A stretch of 64,000 nucleotides of DNA from Burkholderiales bacterium (GTDB lineage Bacteria > Pseudomonadota > Gammaproteobacteria > Burkholderiales > Burkholderiaceae_A). The notes below the pieces were generated by a model. The model had not been told where the DNA came from. It did no database searches and worked only from the letters and a program-made list of their open reading frames with translations. The stretch is from positions 341,950 to 405,949 of the forward strand of contig JAIXOP010000015.1 of the NCBI GenBank assembly GCA_027486725.1. Direction: 5' to 3'. The number at the start of each line of letters is the position of its first letter. The first letter of the stretch is position 1. Both the position numbers and the translations under genes were made by a program. Shown in pieces: positions 1-7,736 of this stretch.

Positions 1-226
1 TGAGCAGAATTTTCTCGATCACGCAGTCGGACTCGGCGGCCACGGCGGCCAGCCGATCGAGGTCGCCCCCGGGGTCCACCCAGGCCGCGCGGCGGGTCTC
101 CTCGCAAACGATCAGCGAGCAGTTCTGCTCAAAGGCGGTGACCGGCACCACCGTGAGGGTGAGGCCCCCGACAGGTCCTGCGGAGGCCGGATTCGAGGGC
201 GTCGAGGCGCCAGAGGTCTGCGACAT
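1..226 (-). CDS. MBL-fold metallo-hydrolase, N-terminal part (runs off window)
   Basis: The reading frame starts at an ATG read leftwards and is still open at the window edge, so only about the first 75 residues are seen. After a Ser/Pro/Gly-rich leader it reads VVPVTAFEQNCSLIVCEE and then AAWVDPGGD, the first two beta strands of metallo-beta-lactamase-fold hydrolases of the YcbL/glyoxalase II-like group. The metal-binding HxHxDH motif, expected about 15 residues further on, lies outside the window, so catalysis cannot be judged. It lies 4 bp downstream of the DUF2237 gene on the same strand and is probably co-transcribed with it. The family hydrolyses thioesters such as S-lactoylglutathione; the substrate here is unknown. 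Confidence 0.75.
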   Translation of the reverse strand, partial: MSQTSGASTPSNPASAGPVGGLTLTVVPVTAFEQNCSLIVCEETRRAAWVDPGGDLDRLAAVAAESDCVIEKILL

Positions 227-230
227 GCGG

Positions 231-617
231 CTAGCTTTGGGCCTGCCCCACAAAGGCGTGGTATTCAAGGTCGGCAAGGGCCACGACCTCGAGGGCGCGT
301 TGGTGGGTTGCAGCCAGCACCACGGGCGGTGCCACCCCAGCCTCGGCTGCCTCGCGCCAGCGGGCAGCACAGACGCACCAGCGGTCTCCAGCCTTCAGGC
401 CCGGGAAGCGAAACTCGGGGCGCGGCGTCACCAGGTCGTTGCCCTTGAGCACCGAGAAGCTCAGAAATGGCTCGGTCATGATGGCGCAGACGGTGTGCTG
501 GCCGAAATCTTCGGGGGCGGTGTTGCAGCAGCCGTCACGAAAGAAGCCCGTGAGCGGGTCGAGGCTGCAGGGCTCCAGCGGTCCACCATGGACATTCTTG
601 GCGTTGGAATTGGTCAT
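231..617 (-). CDS. DUF2237 family protein
   Basis: A 128-residue protein of the bacterial DUF2237 (COG3651) type. Family hallmarks are LEPCSLDPLTGFFRDGCC near residues 15-31, then a conserved GQHTVCAIMTEPFLSFS segment and GDRWCVCAARWREAAEAG. The cysteines in the CSLDP, DGCC and WCVCA motifs are typical of the family, whose biochemical role is unknown. No signal peptide or membrane segment is visible, so it should be cytoplasmic. It is the first gene of a two-gene unit with the downstream metallo-hydrolase and is divergent from pdxH, with only 34 bp between the two start codons. Confidence 0.8.
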   Translation of the reverse strand: MTNSNAKNVHGGPLEPCSLDPLTGFFRDGCCNTAPEDFGQHTVCAIMTEPFLSFSVLKGNDLVTPRPEFRFPGLKAGDRWCVCAARWREAAEAGVAPPVVLAATHQRALEVVALADLEYHAFVGQAQS

Positions 618-651
618 GGTTTAAGTTTAGACCCTCTCTCCAAGGCCCCCC

Positions 652-1317
652 ATGAACAACCCCAGCCATTCCAGCAGTCCCAGCAGTCCACTGGATCGTC
701 GCATCGATTACACCCAGGGTGCCCTCCAGGAGGGCGACGTCGCGGGCATCGCCCCCCACGACCTGCTCGCCCAATGGCTGGCCCAGGCCGATGAGGCGGG
801 TGCGCCGGAGCCCCAGGCCATGACCCTGGCCACCGTCGATGCCGATGGGCAGCCCTCGGCCCGGGTGGTTCTGCTTCGCGGTCTGAGCGCCGACGGCCTG
901 ATTTTTTTCACCAACCGGGAGTCGCGCAAGGGGCGGGCCCTGGCCCACGAGCCCCGAGCAAGCCTGCTTTTTTATTGGCAGACGCTCGAGCGGCAGGTCC
1001 GGGTCGAGGGGCGCGTCGCCCTGCTCGACGATGCTGCCTCGGATGCCTACTACGCCAGCCGGCCCTTAGGAAGTCGCGTCGGCGCCTGGGCCTCGCCGCA
1101 GAGCCAAGAAATCGAGAGCCGTGCCTGGCTGGAAGAGCGCGTGCAGTCGATGGGGCAGCAGCTCGGCGACGCCCCTCAGCGCCCCCCATTCTGGGGCGGG
1201 TATCGGCTGGTCGCCCAGCACTTTGAGTTCTGGCAGGGCCGCAGTTCCCGCCTGCACGACCGGCTGGCCTTTGAGCGCCGGCCCGACGGCTGGCGGCTCT
1301 CGCGGCTAGCCCCTTAG
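652..1317 (+). CDS. pdxH: Pyridoxamine 5'-phosphate oxidase
   Basis: PdxH oxidises pyridoxine or pyridoxamine 5'-phosphate to pyridoxal phosphate with FMN and O2, the last step of vitamin B6 synthesis and salvage. The 221-residue length is normal. Visible family segments are the FMN-binding stretch around VVLLRGLSADGLIFFTN, the motif SRKGRAL, SRVGAWASPQSQ in the middle, and the C-terminal WGGYRLVAQHFEFWQG followed by SRLHDR, which binds the phosphate ester substrate. The Ser/Pro-rich first 12 residues are not conserved in the family. It stands alone, divergent from the DUF2237 gene. Confidence 0.95.
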   Translation: MNNPSHSSSPSSPLDRRIDYTQGALQEGDVAGIAPHDLLAQWLAQADEAGAPEPQAMTLATVDADGQPSARVVLLRGLSADGLIFFTNRESRKGRALAHEPRASLLFYWQTLERQVRVEGRVALLDDAASDAYYASRPLGSRVGAWASPQSQEIESRAWLEERVQSMGQQLGDAPQRPPFWGGYRLVAQHFEFWQGRSSRLHDRLAFERRPDGWRLSRLAP

Positions 1318-1365
1318 GCTTGGACAGGCTTCCTGGGCAAGGGCGTCGGGGAGACGGTCAACCAA

Positions 1366-1689
1366 CTAAGCAGCCAACTTCGCGCTGGCGAGGCGATTCA
1401 AGCTGATGCCCTGCTCGGCCGCCTCCAAAACGAGAGAGCGATGGACCTCTGGGGGGATGCGCACCCGGAACTCGCCACTATAGGTCCGCTCAGCGATGGG
1501 CGAAGGAACCGGCTCGCCGGCTGCGGCCAAGTCGGAGACGACCTCCGCCACCAACTGTCGGATGCCTCGCAGTGCTTTCTCGGGGGTCTTGGCCAACCAA
1601 CTCAATGAGGAGAATTCTGCACAGAGGCCTACGTGCTCCCCATCCTCCGGCGACCAAGTAACGCGATAGGTGTAGTGGTCAGCGTTCAT
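1366..1689 (-). CDS. hicB: HicB-family antitoxin
   Basis: A 107-residue protein starting MNADHYTYRVTWSPEDGEHVG. The N-terminal half is a degraded RNase H-like HicB domain (AEFSSLSWLAKTPEKALRG), and the C-terminal part (FRVRIPPEVHRSLVLEAAEQ, then ISLNRLASAKL) is an Arc/MetJ-type ribbon-helix-helix that should bind the operator. I chose the internal ATG, because the longer frame runs back through the overlapping toxin gene and has no family similarity there. It overlaps the start of the neighbouring toxin by 11 bp, the usual translational coupling of toxin-antitoxin pairs. The expected role is to bind and neutralise HicA and repress the pair. Confidence 0.85.
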   Translation of the reverse strand: MNADHYTYRVTWSPEDGEHVGLCAEFSSLSWLAKTPEKALRGIRQLVAEVVSDLAAAGEPVPSPIAERTYSGEFRVRIPPEVHRSLVLEAAEQGISLNRLASAKLAA

Positions 1690-1936
1690 CTTGAACCCTC
1701 TGAAGTTTTTCAATTGCCAACAGAACTTGGCGCACCTGATACGCCTTGGCCTTGCCACGATCGGATTGGATATTGACGCGTGGGTCTCCTGGCCACGATG
1801 TTTTGAAAACCAGATGGCTCGAGCCAGATTGGCGCGGAGAGCCAAAAAAGTGTTCACAAACCCTGCGCAAGTCAGCGAAGCGAACATTGGCGGGTTCGCG
1901 CCGCATTTGCTCAAGAATTGCATCGCGCGACGTCAT
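1679..1936 (-). CDS. hicA: HicA-family toxin (mRNA interferase)
   Basis: An 85-residue small basic protein. HicA toxins are double-stranded-RNA-binding-fold ribonucleases that cut mRNA or tmRNA. Here the core GSSHLVFKTSWPGDPRVN contains the catalytic His of the family (GxSHxxF), followed by the basic strand KAKAYQVRQVLLAIEKL typical of the C-terminal helix. It is promoter-proximal, with the antitoxin overlapping its end. Just upstream lies a short palindrome-like AT-rich stretch (about 1946-1966, TGGTGTCATTAATGACACCA) that could be the operator for the ribbon-helix-helix antitoxin. Confidence 0.85.
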   Translation of the reverse strand: MTSRDAILEQMRREPANVRFADLRRVCEHFFGSPRQSGSSHLVFKTSWPGDPRVNIQSDRGKAKAYQVRQVLLAIEKLQRVQDER

Positions 1937-1945
1937 TTTTTATGG

Positions 1946-1965
1946 TGTCATTAATGACACCATTT
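1946..1965. promoter_or_regulatory. Perfect palindrome upstream of hicAB, probable operator
   Basis: The 20-bp sequence TGGTGTCATTAATGACACCA is a perfect inverted repeat lying about 10 bp upstream of the hicA start codon. Ribbon-helix-helix antitoxins such as HicB bind such sites to repress their own operon. The placement between the promoter region and the first codon fits autoregulation; binding by this HicB is inference. Confidence 0.65.
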
Positions 1966-1978
1966 TTCAAGACCTCCG

Positions 1979-2512
1979 CTACTTCCTCTGCAGCGCAGGG
2001 AACTGCGTGGCCGACTTCTCCACCTTGGGCGCCACCACGAACATGCAGTACCCCTGGGTGGGATTGCGGTCGTAGTAGTCCCAGTGCTCCCGCTCGGCGG
2101 GGTAGAAGGTGTGGGGCTGCACGATGAGCTCGGTCACCACCCGCCGCCCGGGGTGGGTCGCCTCCCAGCGACCGATGGCCTCGCGCGCGGCATGGGCCTG
2201 GGCCTCATCGGCGGCAAAGATCACCGAGCGGTATTGGGTGCCCACATCGTTGCCCTGACGGTTGGGTGTGGTGGGATCGTGGATGGCGAAGAACACATCC
2301 AGGAGCTGGGGCAGCGGCAGCAGCGCCGGGTCAAACTCCACCGACACCACCTCGGCATGGCCCGTTGCGCCAGAGCAGACATCGCGGTAAGTGGGCTCCA
2401 CCGTGTGCCCGCCCATGTAGCCAGACCGTGCGGCGTGGACCCCCGCCAGCCGAACAAAGACGGCCTCGAGGCACCAAAAACAGCCACCGCCCAGAATGAT
2501 TGTTTGCTTCAT
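1979..2512 (-). CDS. msrA: Peptide methionine-S-sulfoxide reductase
   Basis: MsrA reduces the S-diastereomer of methionine sulfoxide in proteins, with thioredoxin as electron donor. The start chosen gives MKQTIILGGGCFWCLEAVF, where GCFWC holds the catalytic Cys, and a 177-residue protein of normal length. Further hallmarks are GYMGGHTVEPTYRDVCSG, GHAEVVSVEFDP and HDPTTPNRQGNDVGTQYRS. An upstream in-frame ATG exists but adds 15 non-conserved residues. The start overlaps the stop of the hydroxypyruvate-isomerase-like gene as ATGA, so the two genes are translationally coupled. Confidence 0.95.
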   Translation of the reverse strand: MKQTIILGGGCFWCLEAVFVRLAGVHAARSGYMGGHTVEPTYRDVCSGATGHAEVVSVEFDPALLPLPQLLDVFFAIHDPTTPNRQGNDVGTQYRSVIFAADEAQAHAAREAIGRWEATHPGRRVVTELIVQPHTFYPAEREHWDYYDRNPTQGYCMFVVAPKVEKSATQFPALQRK

Positions 2513-3330
2513 CGCACTGCCCCTTCGCTGTTGGCCTGCAGGTATGGCTGGGCCCACGCCAGGCCCGCCTCGGTGGGGCTGGTGGTGGGAACATATTCCA
2601 GGCCCACGCAGCCCTCGTAGCCCAGCCCCTCGATGTGTTGGAGCACCCGAGTCAGCGAGAGTTCGCCAAGGTCGGGCTCATTGCGCAGCGGTGCGCCAGC
2701 AATCTGAATGTGGCCCAACACCGCGCGGCTGCGCTCTAGGCTGCGCAAAATGTCGCCGCGCGAGACCTGCTGGTGGTAGACGTCGAACTGCAGCCGCAGG
2801 CCCGGATGGCCAATCGACTCGATCAGCGCCAGGGCGCGCTCCAGGCTCGAGAGCAGATAACCCGGCTGGTCGCGCGCATTGAGGGGCTCGATGGTGAGCG
2901 TCTTGCCCACCGACGCGGCCTGATGAACAGCCCAAGTAAGGCCTTCGCGATAGGCCTCCCAGTGCACCTCGGCCGCGGGAGACTCCGGCGCCAGGCCCTC
3001 GGGCAGGCGGCCTGCCATCACATGAATCAGTGGCGCATCGAGGGCACTGGCGACCTCCAGCGCCTCGCCAATCGAGGCCTGGAACTCGCCGCGCCGATCG
3101 GGCAGGCAGGCAAAGCCCCGCTCGCCCGCCGCCCAGAGCCCCGCTGGGGCATTGATGAGCTGCAGGCCCAAGCCGTGGGCCATGAGCAGCTCAGCCAGCA
3201 CAGGGGTGGGCTCGGCATAAGGAAACAGAATTTCCACACATCGGAACCCCGCCCGCTGGGCCGCGCCAAACCGCTCCAGCAGGGGGATCTCGGGCCACAG
3301 AAAGCTCAGATTGGCAGACAGTCGGATCAT
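2509..3330 (-). CDS. hyi: Hydroxypyruvate isomerase-like sugar isomerase (TIM barrel)
   Basis: A 273-residue AP-endonuclease-2-type TIM barrel similar to hydroxypyruvate isomerase (Hyi/OtnI), which interconverts hydroxypyruvate and tartronate semialdehyde. The start MIRLSANLSFLWPEIPLLERF and the following AGFRCVEILFPY are typical of the family. Metal and substrate segments visible include LIHVMAG, LTIEPLNARDQPGYLL (catalytic Glu), LRLQFDVYHQQ, and GHIQIAGAP, and near the end EGCVGLEYVPT (second catalytic Glu). The longer upstream frame is not family-like. No other glyoxylate-pathway gene is adjacent, so the true substrate could differ. It is coupled to msrA by an ATGA overlap. Confidence 0.85.
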   Translation of the reverse strand: MIRLSANLSFLWPEIPLLERFGAAQRAGFRCVEILFPYAEPTPVLAELLMAHGLGLQLINAPAGLWAAGERGFACLPDRRGEFQASIGEALEVASALDAPLIHVMAGRLPEGLAPESPAAEVHWEAYREGLTWAVHQAASVGKTLTIEPLNARDQPGYLLSSLERALALIESIGHPGLRLQFDVYHQQVSRGDILRSLERSRAVLGHIQIAGAPLRNEPDLGELSLTRVLQHIEGLGYEGCVGLEYVPTTSPTEAGLAWAQPYLQANSEGAVR

Positions 3331-3513
3331 GTCCGGAGTGTAGGCGAGCCTCGTGGACATGGTGGGCCTGTGCGGCCCGCGGCGTCGGCCGGCCGCAGTT
3401 CCCCGAGGCCCACGCCCAAAGCGGCCAAGACCTTTTAGACTCACAGGTTGCGCCACCCGCGCGAATCGCTCTGTTCGCGCATCCCGGTCGACTCCACCCT
3501 GCCAGAGGCCCCC

Positions 3514-4566
3514 ATGCCCCAACCGTCACTCCAACACCGCCGCCCCAGCCGCCCCAGCCGCGCGATTGGCCGCCGCTCCTTCCTCACGGCGGCCCTAGCC
3601 TCAGTCCTTGCAACGCTGCTGATGGCGCCTGCCGCCCCCGCTCAGGCCAAGGTCCTGCCGTCTGCGCTCGTGGAAGCCAAGACCTTGAAACCGCTCGTCG
3701 ACAAGAAGGCGGTGGTGGTGCTCGACACCCGAGAGATCTTCCAGACCGACGGCAAGACCCCCAACTTCACCGCGGGCCACATTCCAGGAGCGTTGCCGGC
3801 GCCCTACTCGAGCTTTCGTGGCCCAGACAGCAACCCCGGTCAGGTCAAGCCCTTGGCCGCCCTGGAGGCCCAGCTGGGTGCCCTCGGGCTCGGTCTCAAT
3901 ACCCCGGTGGTGATTGCCGGGTCCGGCTCCGACCCCACCGAATTCGGTGGCCCCGCACGCATCTACTGGACCCTCAAGCAGCTGGGCTTTGCCGATGTGG
4001 CGATCCTCAACGGCGGCACCGGCGCGTGGATCGGCGCGGGCTACGCCCTGCAAACCGGCGAGGCTGCGCCGCGCAAGGCCACCACCCTGAAGGCCAGGCC
4101 CAGCCCTGCCCTGCGCTACAGCACGCAAGACCTTGCCCAGGCCACTCAGAAGGGCAAGGCCGGTGTGGGCCCCATGCTGCTCGATGGCCGGCCTTACGAC
4201 TTCTACTCAGGCGACCTGCGCCTGGCCGCCGCACCCCGCTGGGGCACGCTGCCCGGCGCCAAGCACCTGGAGACCGACGAGTGGTTTGTGGGCGGCACGG
4301 GAACCCTGCAGGCCGCAGACCGGCTGCGCGCCTTGGCCCAGAACGAACAGCTCCTCGGCAAAGAGCCCCTGGTCAGCTTCTGCAACAGCGGGCACTGGGC
4401 CGCAACCCACTGGTTTGTTCTCTCCGAGGTGCTCGGGCGGCCGAATGTCACGCTCTACCCGGAGTCGGTGGTGGCCTGGGGTGCCGCAGGTCTGCCGCTG
4501 GAGAATGAGCCCAGCCGCGCTGAGATCCTCTCGCGCCAGCTGCGCGGTGCAGGCATTCAAAAGTAA
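3514..4566 (+). CDS. Exported tandem-rhodanese sulfurtransferase
   Basis: A 350-residue protein with two rhodanese domains that move sulfur from thiosulfate or a persulfide donor to an acceptor thiol. The first ~45 residues are a signal peptide with GRRSFLTAALAS before the hydrophobic core and APAQA before the mature part, close to a Tat signal (RRxFL). The N-terminal domain (VVVLDTREIFQ, FTAGHIPGA) has no Cys at the active-site position (IAGSGSDP), so it is structural. The C-terminal domain carries the active loop SFCNSGHWAA with the catalytic Cys. The start was placed at MPQPSL because earlier sequence is unlike a signal peptide. It precedes a thiosulfate-transporter-like gene by a few bases, suggesting a periplasmic partner in thiosulfate use. 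Confidence 0.85.
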   Translation: MPQPSLQHRRPSRPSRAIGRRSFLTAALASVLATLLMAPAAPAQAKVLPSALVEAKTLKPLVDKKAVVVLDTREIFQTDGKTPNFTAGHIPGALPAPYSSFRGPDSNPGQVKPLAALEAQLGALGLGLNTPVVIAGSGSDPTEFGGPARIYWTLKQLGFADVAILNGGTGAWIGAGYALQTGEAAPRKATTLKARPSPALRYSTQDLAQATQKGKAGVGPMLLDGRPYDFYSGDLRLAAAPRWGTLPGAKHLETDEWFVGGTGTLQAADRLRALAQNEQLLGKEPLVSFCNSGHWAATHWFVLSEVLGRPNVTLYPESVVAWGAAGLPLENEPSRAEILSRQLRGAGIQK

Positions 4567-4581
4567 GGGTTGGGGATTCGC

Positions 4582-5661
4582 ATGATGCTTCGCGTTGGCA
4601 TGGTGCTGGGCCTTCTTGGACTGGCCATGGCCGCTGCCATCTTGGCGGGCGCCCGGGCAGGACTCCTGGTCTTGTTGGGCGTGGGCTTTGGCGTGGTCCT
4701 GCAGGCCAGCCGATTTGGCTTTACCACCGGATGGCGCGAGCTCATCCGCGACGGCAAGCCCGTCGGATTTCTGGCGCAGCTTCTGTTGATTGGCCTGGCC
4801 GCCACGGCCACCACCTGGGTGCTCGGCATGGCTGCACCCGGCGAGGTGGTGGGTGCAGTGGCCCCCATCGGCGCAAGCCTGCTGGTGGGGGCACTCATTT
4901 TTGGCTTTGCGATGCAGCTGGCCGACGGCTGCGGCTCCGGCACCCTCTACAAGGCCGGTGCGGGCGCCCCCCTCACCCTGGTGGTGCTGCCCACCTTCAT
5001 CCTCGGCAGCTTTGTGGGTGCCAGCCACCTGCCGGCCTGGCAGTCGGTGGGGCCCAGCACCGAGGCCCCCATCCTGCTCGACCTCAACACCACGCTGCTG
5101 ATTTGCCTGGTGCTCGCCCTGGCGGCCCTGCTCTATGCGCGCTGGCGCTCAAGCCCCATCCAGGTCCAGGCCCGCTGGGTCTGGGGGGCCCTGCTGCTGG
5201 CGGCCCTCTACCTGGCGCACCTGGTGGTGGCGGGACAGCCCTGGGGCATCGTCTATGGACTCGGGCTCTGGGGCGCCAAGGCCGCCCTGGCCCTGGGCTG
5301 GAACCCGCTCGACGACGCCTTCTGGGGCGTGGCGCCCCACCTGGAGCGCCTGGGCCAGCCCCTGCTCTGGGACACCACCTCCCTCACCAACATCGGCCTG
5401 ATGCTGGGGGCCTCCGTGGCAGCCTTCTGGCCCCGCAGCTCGGCCCCCGAGGGCCGAGGTCTTCGCCCCATCCACTGGCTGGTGGCCGCCCTGGCGGGTC
5501 TGGCCATGGGCTACAGCTCGCGCATGGCCCTGGGCTGCAACATCGGCGCCTTCCTCGCCGGCACGGCCTCGGGGAGCCTGCACGGCTGGGTCTGGCTGGT
5601 GATGGCCTTCTTGGGATCGCGGCTGGCCGTGCCTCTGCGCCAAAGGATCCAGATGCCATGA
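4582..5661 (+). CDS. YeeE/YedE-family (TsuA-like) thiosulfate/sulfur transporter
   Basis: An integral membrane protein of about 359 residues with roughly nine to ten hydrophobic segments and the duplicated YeeE/YedE (DUF395) layout. Each half carries a conserved Cys motif: MQLADGCGSGTLYKAGAGAP in the first half and MALGCNIGAFLAGTASGSLH in the second. In the family member TsuA such cysteines line the path of thiosulfate uptake. The start could be either of two adjacent ATG codons (4582 or 4585). It follows the rhodanese gene by 15 bp and overlaps the next small gene as ATGA. The likely role is import of thiosulfate or a related sulfur species, working with the exported rhodanese; this is inferred from family and context. 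Confidence 0.85.
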   Translation: MMLRVGMVLGLLGLAMAAAILAGARAGLLVLLGVGFGVVLQASRFGFTTGWRELIRDGKPVGFLAQLLLIGLAATATTWVLGMAAPGEVVGAVAPIGASLLVGALIFGFAMQLADGCGSGTLYKAGAGAPLTLVVLPTFILGSFVGASHLPAWQSVGPSTEAPILLDLNTTLLICLVLALAALLYARWRSSPIQVQARWVWGALLLAALYLAHLVVAGQPWGIVYGLGLWGAKAALALGWNPLDDAFWGVAPHLERLGQPLLWDTTSLTNIGLMLGASVAAFWPRSSAPEGRGLRPIHWLVAALAGLAMGYSSRMALGCNIGAFLAGTASGSLHGWVWLVMAFLGSRLAVPLRQRIQMP

Positions 5662-5819
5662 ATCTTCTCCGATCCCTCATCCCAACCATCCTGGCCCTGA
5701 CCATCCTCGGGCTGGCATGGCTCGACTTTGAGCGCACCGCTCAGGTGCGGGTGGAGCCGCCACTCATCGCCCTGGGCAGCGGCAAACTCGCCTCGGGTGG
5801 TCACTGCTCGGGGCGCTGA
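5658..5819 (+). CDS. Small single-span membrane protein in sulfur operon
   Basis: A 53-codon frame beginning with an ATGA overlap with the transporter gene and ending 3 bp before the next gene, which is strong positional support. It encodes MNLLRSLIPTILALTILGLA, one membrane helix, then a short polar tail ending GGHCSGR with a single Cys. I recognise no family. Its position suggests an accessory subunit of the thiosulfate transporter or a small thiol carrier, but that is inference only. Confidence 0.6.
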   Translation: MNLLRSLIPTILALTILGLAWLDFERTAQVRVEPPLIALGSGKLASGGHCSGR

Positions 5820-5822
5820 CGC

Positions 5823-6689
5823 ATGACGACGGGACCAGACGCCAACTGCCCCCTCTGCCAGTCGCCCGGCGGCCGGCTCTTGCGCAGCACCGAGCATTGG
5901 CGGGTCATTCTTGCCACCGATGCCCCACTGCCCGAGGTCCATCGGGTGGTGTCTCAGGCCCATGTCCGCGAGTTCAGCGAGCTTTCACCCGAGCACCGGG
6001 CCGAGATGATGTCGGTGGTGGCCGAGGTCGAGGCCGATCTCATTGCCCGGCTTCGGCCCGACAAGATCAACCTGGCCAGCCTCGGCAACCGGGTGTCCCA
6101 CCTGCATTGGCATGTGATGCCCCGCTTCCGCACCGACCCCTTCTGGCCGGACAGCCTCTGGTCATCGCGCCGCCCCGCCGTCGTTCATCGCCTCCAGCCC
6201 ACGGGTGCCGAGCCTCCACTGACCCTGGAGGTCGATGGCTGGGACTCTCTGGAGCCCGAGGCGCGCGCCGTGCGCCAGCGGGTCTTCGTCGAAGAGCAAG
6301 GCGTGGACCCCGCCGAGGAGTGGGAGCTGGCCGATGCCTGGGCGCGCCATGCGGTGGTGCGGTGTGGCACGGAGGTGGTGGCCACGGGCCGGATCCTGTC
6401 GCTGGGTCCGGGGCCCACGGTGAAGTGTGGCCGCATGGCCGTGCTGCCGGCATGGCGAGGCCGTGGACTGGGCCAGGCGGTCTTGGAGGCCCTGCTCGAT
6501 GAGGCCGAGGCCTTGGGCTTTGCTGATTGCCTACTGCACGCGCAGTGCGCAGCGATGGGCTTTTATGTCCAGGCCGGGTTCGAGCCCGAGGGCGAGGTCT
6601 TCTCCGAGGCGGGGATTGCCCATCAGCGCATGCGGCTGGCACTCGCCCGACGCAGGCGATCGCGCACCGCATCCCAGTCGACCCCATAG
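5823..6689 (+). CDS. HIT-domain hydrolase fused to GNAT acetyltransferase
   Basis: A 288-residue two-domain protein. Residues 1-125 are a histidine-triad (HIT) domain: a CPLC pair at 9-12, LPEVHRVV in the middle and the catalytic triad SHLHWHVMPR around residues 92-101 (all three His present); HIT proteins hydrolyse nucleoside phosphoramidates or dinucleoside polyphosphates. Residues from about 131 on form a GNAT acetyltransferase of the ElaA-like type (VFVEEQGVDPAEEWE) with the acetyl-CoA-binding motif MAVLPAWRGRGLGQ. It starts 3 bp after the small membrane gene. Its 3' end overlaps the convergent Sua5-type gene by 67 bp. The substrates are unknown. Confidence 0.85.
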   Translation: MTTGPDANCPLCQSPGGRLLRSTEHWRVILATDAPLPEVHRVVSQAHVREFSELSPEHRAEMMSVVAEVEADLIARLRPDKINLASLGNRVSHLHWHVMPRFRTDPFWPDSLWSSRRPAVVHRLQPTGAEPPLTLEVDGWDSLEPEARAVRQRVFVEEQGVDPAEEWELADAWARHAVVRCGTEVVATGRILSLGPGPTVKCGRMAVLPAWRGRGLGQAVLEALLDEAEALGFADCLLHAQCAAMGFYVQAGFEPEGEVFSEAGIAHQRMRLALARRRRSRTASQSTP

Positions 6690-7729
6690 CCGTCGCGGGG
6701 GTCTGGCCACTCGGCCACCACACCGGCCACGCCCTCGGCCTGCCAATCCTGCATCTGGGCATACAAGACCCGGCCATAAGCCTGCGGTGTGCGCGGCGCC
6801 ATCTGCTGACGAACGCCCACGGGCAGGGGCTCCTGCAGAAAATGAAAGCCAAAGGCCATCACCACGGGCGATGCAATGCCGGAGGCCGAGAGCTCTTGGG
6901 CCAGGGCCTGGGCATCGCTCAGGATCTGGGCCGAGGTCGACAGGCGCAGGGCGAACCGGGGGGCATAGTGCAGGGCGTGCTGGCCCGCCACGCGAGGCAG
7001 GCCCGACCCCGCAGCCGATGCGTTGGAATCCGTGGGCAGATCGGTGGCATCGGCCGCCAACGCAGTTCCCCCCGCATGCCGAAGGGCGGCCTCGATCTGG
7101 CCGTGCGACAGCCCCCCCAGGCGAAGGATTCGGGGTGGGCACTCGGGAAGTCCGCTGAGGTCCACGATGGTGCTCTCGAGGCCCACGGTGCAGATGCCGC
7201 CATCGAGGACCAGATCGTCTTCGGCAAGCCAGGGCCCCAGGCCCCGCACCACATCCATCGCCCGCACGGGGCTGAGCTCGGTGAATCGGTTGGCCGAGGG
7301 CGCGGCGAGCGCAGCCGGTGCGCCCTGCGACTCGCCCAGAAGCCCCAGAATGCGGCGCGCCGCAGGATGGGCCGGGACACGGATGGCCACCGTGTCTTGG
7401 CCCCCGGTCACGGCATCGAGCACCTGGGGGCCGCGCGGCAGCACCAGGGTGAGGGGGCCGGGCCAAAAGGCCTCGGCCAGGATCTCGGCCTCGCGCGGCC
7501 ACTCCGACACCCAGGCGCGGGCTGCGTGGATGTCGGCCACGTGAAGGATGAGCGGGTGACCCGCCGGGCGGCCCTTGGCCTCGAAGATGCGCGCCACGGC
7601 AGCGGGCTGGCGTGCGTCGGCCGCCAGGCCATAGACGGTCTCGGTGGGGATGGCAACCAGCTGCCCGCGCGCGAGGGCCTGGGCCGCGGCCTCGATGGAC
7701 TGGGGGTCGTGGGCATCGAGGAGCTGCAT
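6623..7729 (-). CDS. L-threonylcarbamoyladenylate synthase, Sua5 type
   Basis: The enzyme makes threonylcarbamoyl-AMP from threonine, bicarbonate and ATP for the t6A modification at position 37 of ANN-decoding tRNAs. The 368-residue product has the YrdC domain (residues ~1-205: GQLVAIPTETVYGLAADA, KGRPAGHPLILHV, FWPGPLTLVL, VAIRVPAHP, APSANRFTELSPV) and a C-terminal Sua5 domain (GQHALHYAPRFALR onward), so it is the long Sua5/YwlC form. The start is the ATG giving MQLLDAHD; the frame upstream is not conserved. It is the last gene of the long purine/glycolysis block, 7 bp after purK. Confidence 0.92.
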   Translation of the reverse strand: MQLLDAHDPQSIEAAAQALARGQLVAIPTETVYGLAADARQPAAVARIFEAKGRPAGHPLILHVADIHAARAWVSEWPREAEILAEAFWPGPLTLVLPRGPQVLDAVTGGQDTVAIRVPAHPAARRILGLLGESQGAPAALAAPSANRFTELSPVRAMDVVRGLGPWLAEDDLVLDGGICTVGLESTIVDLSGLPECPPRILRLGGLSHGQIEAALRHAGGTALAADATDLPTDSNASAAGSGLPRVAGQHALHYAPRFALRLSTSAQILSDAQALAQELSASGIASPVVMAFGFHFLQEPLPVGVRQQMAPRTPQAYGRVLYAQMQDWQAEGVAGVVAEWPDPRDGYGVDWDAVRDRLRRASASRMR

Positions 7730-7736
7730 GGTTGGC

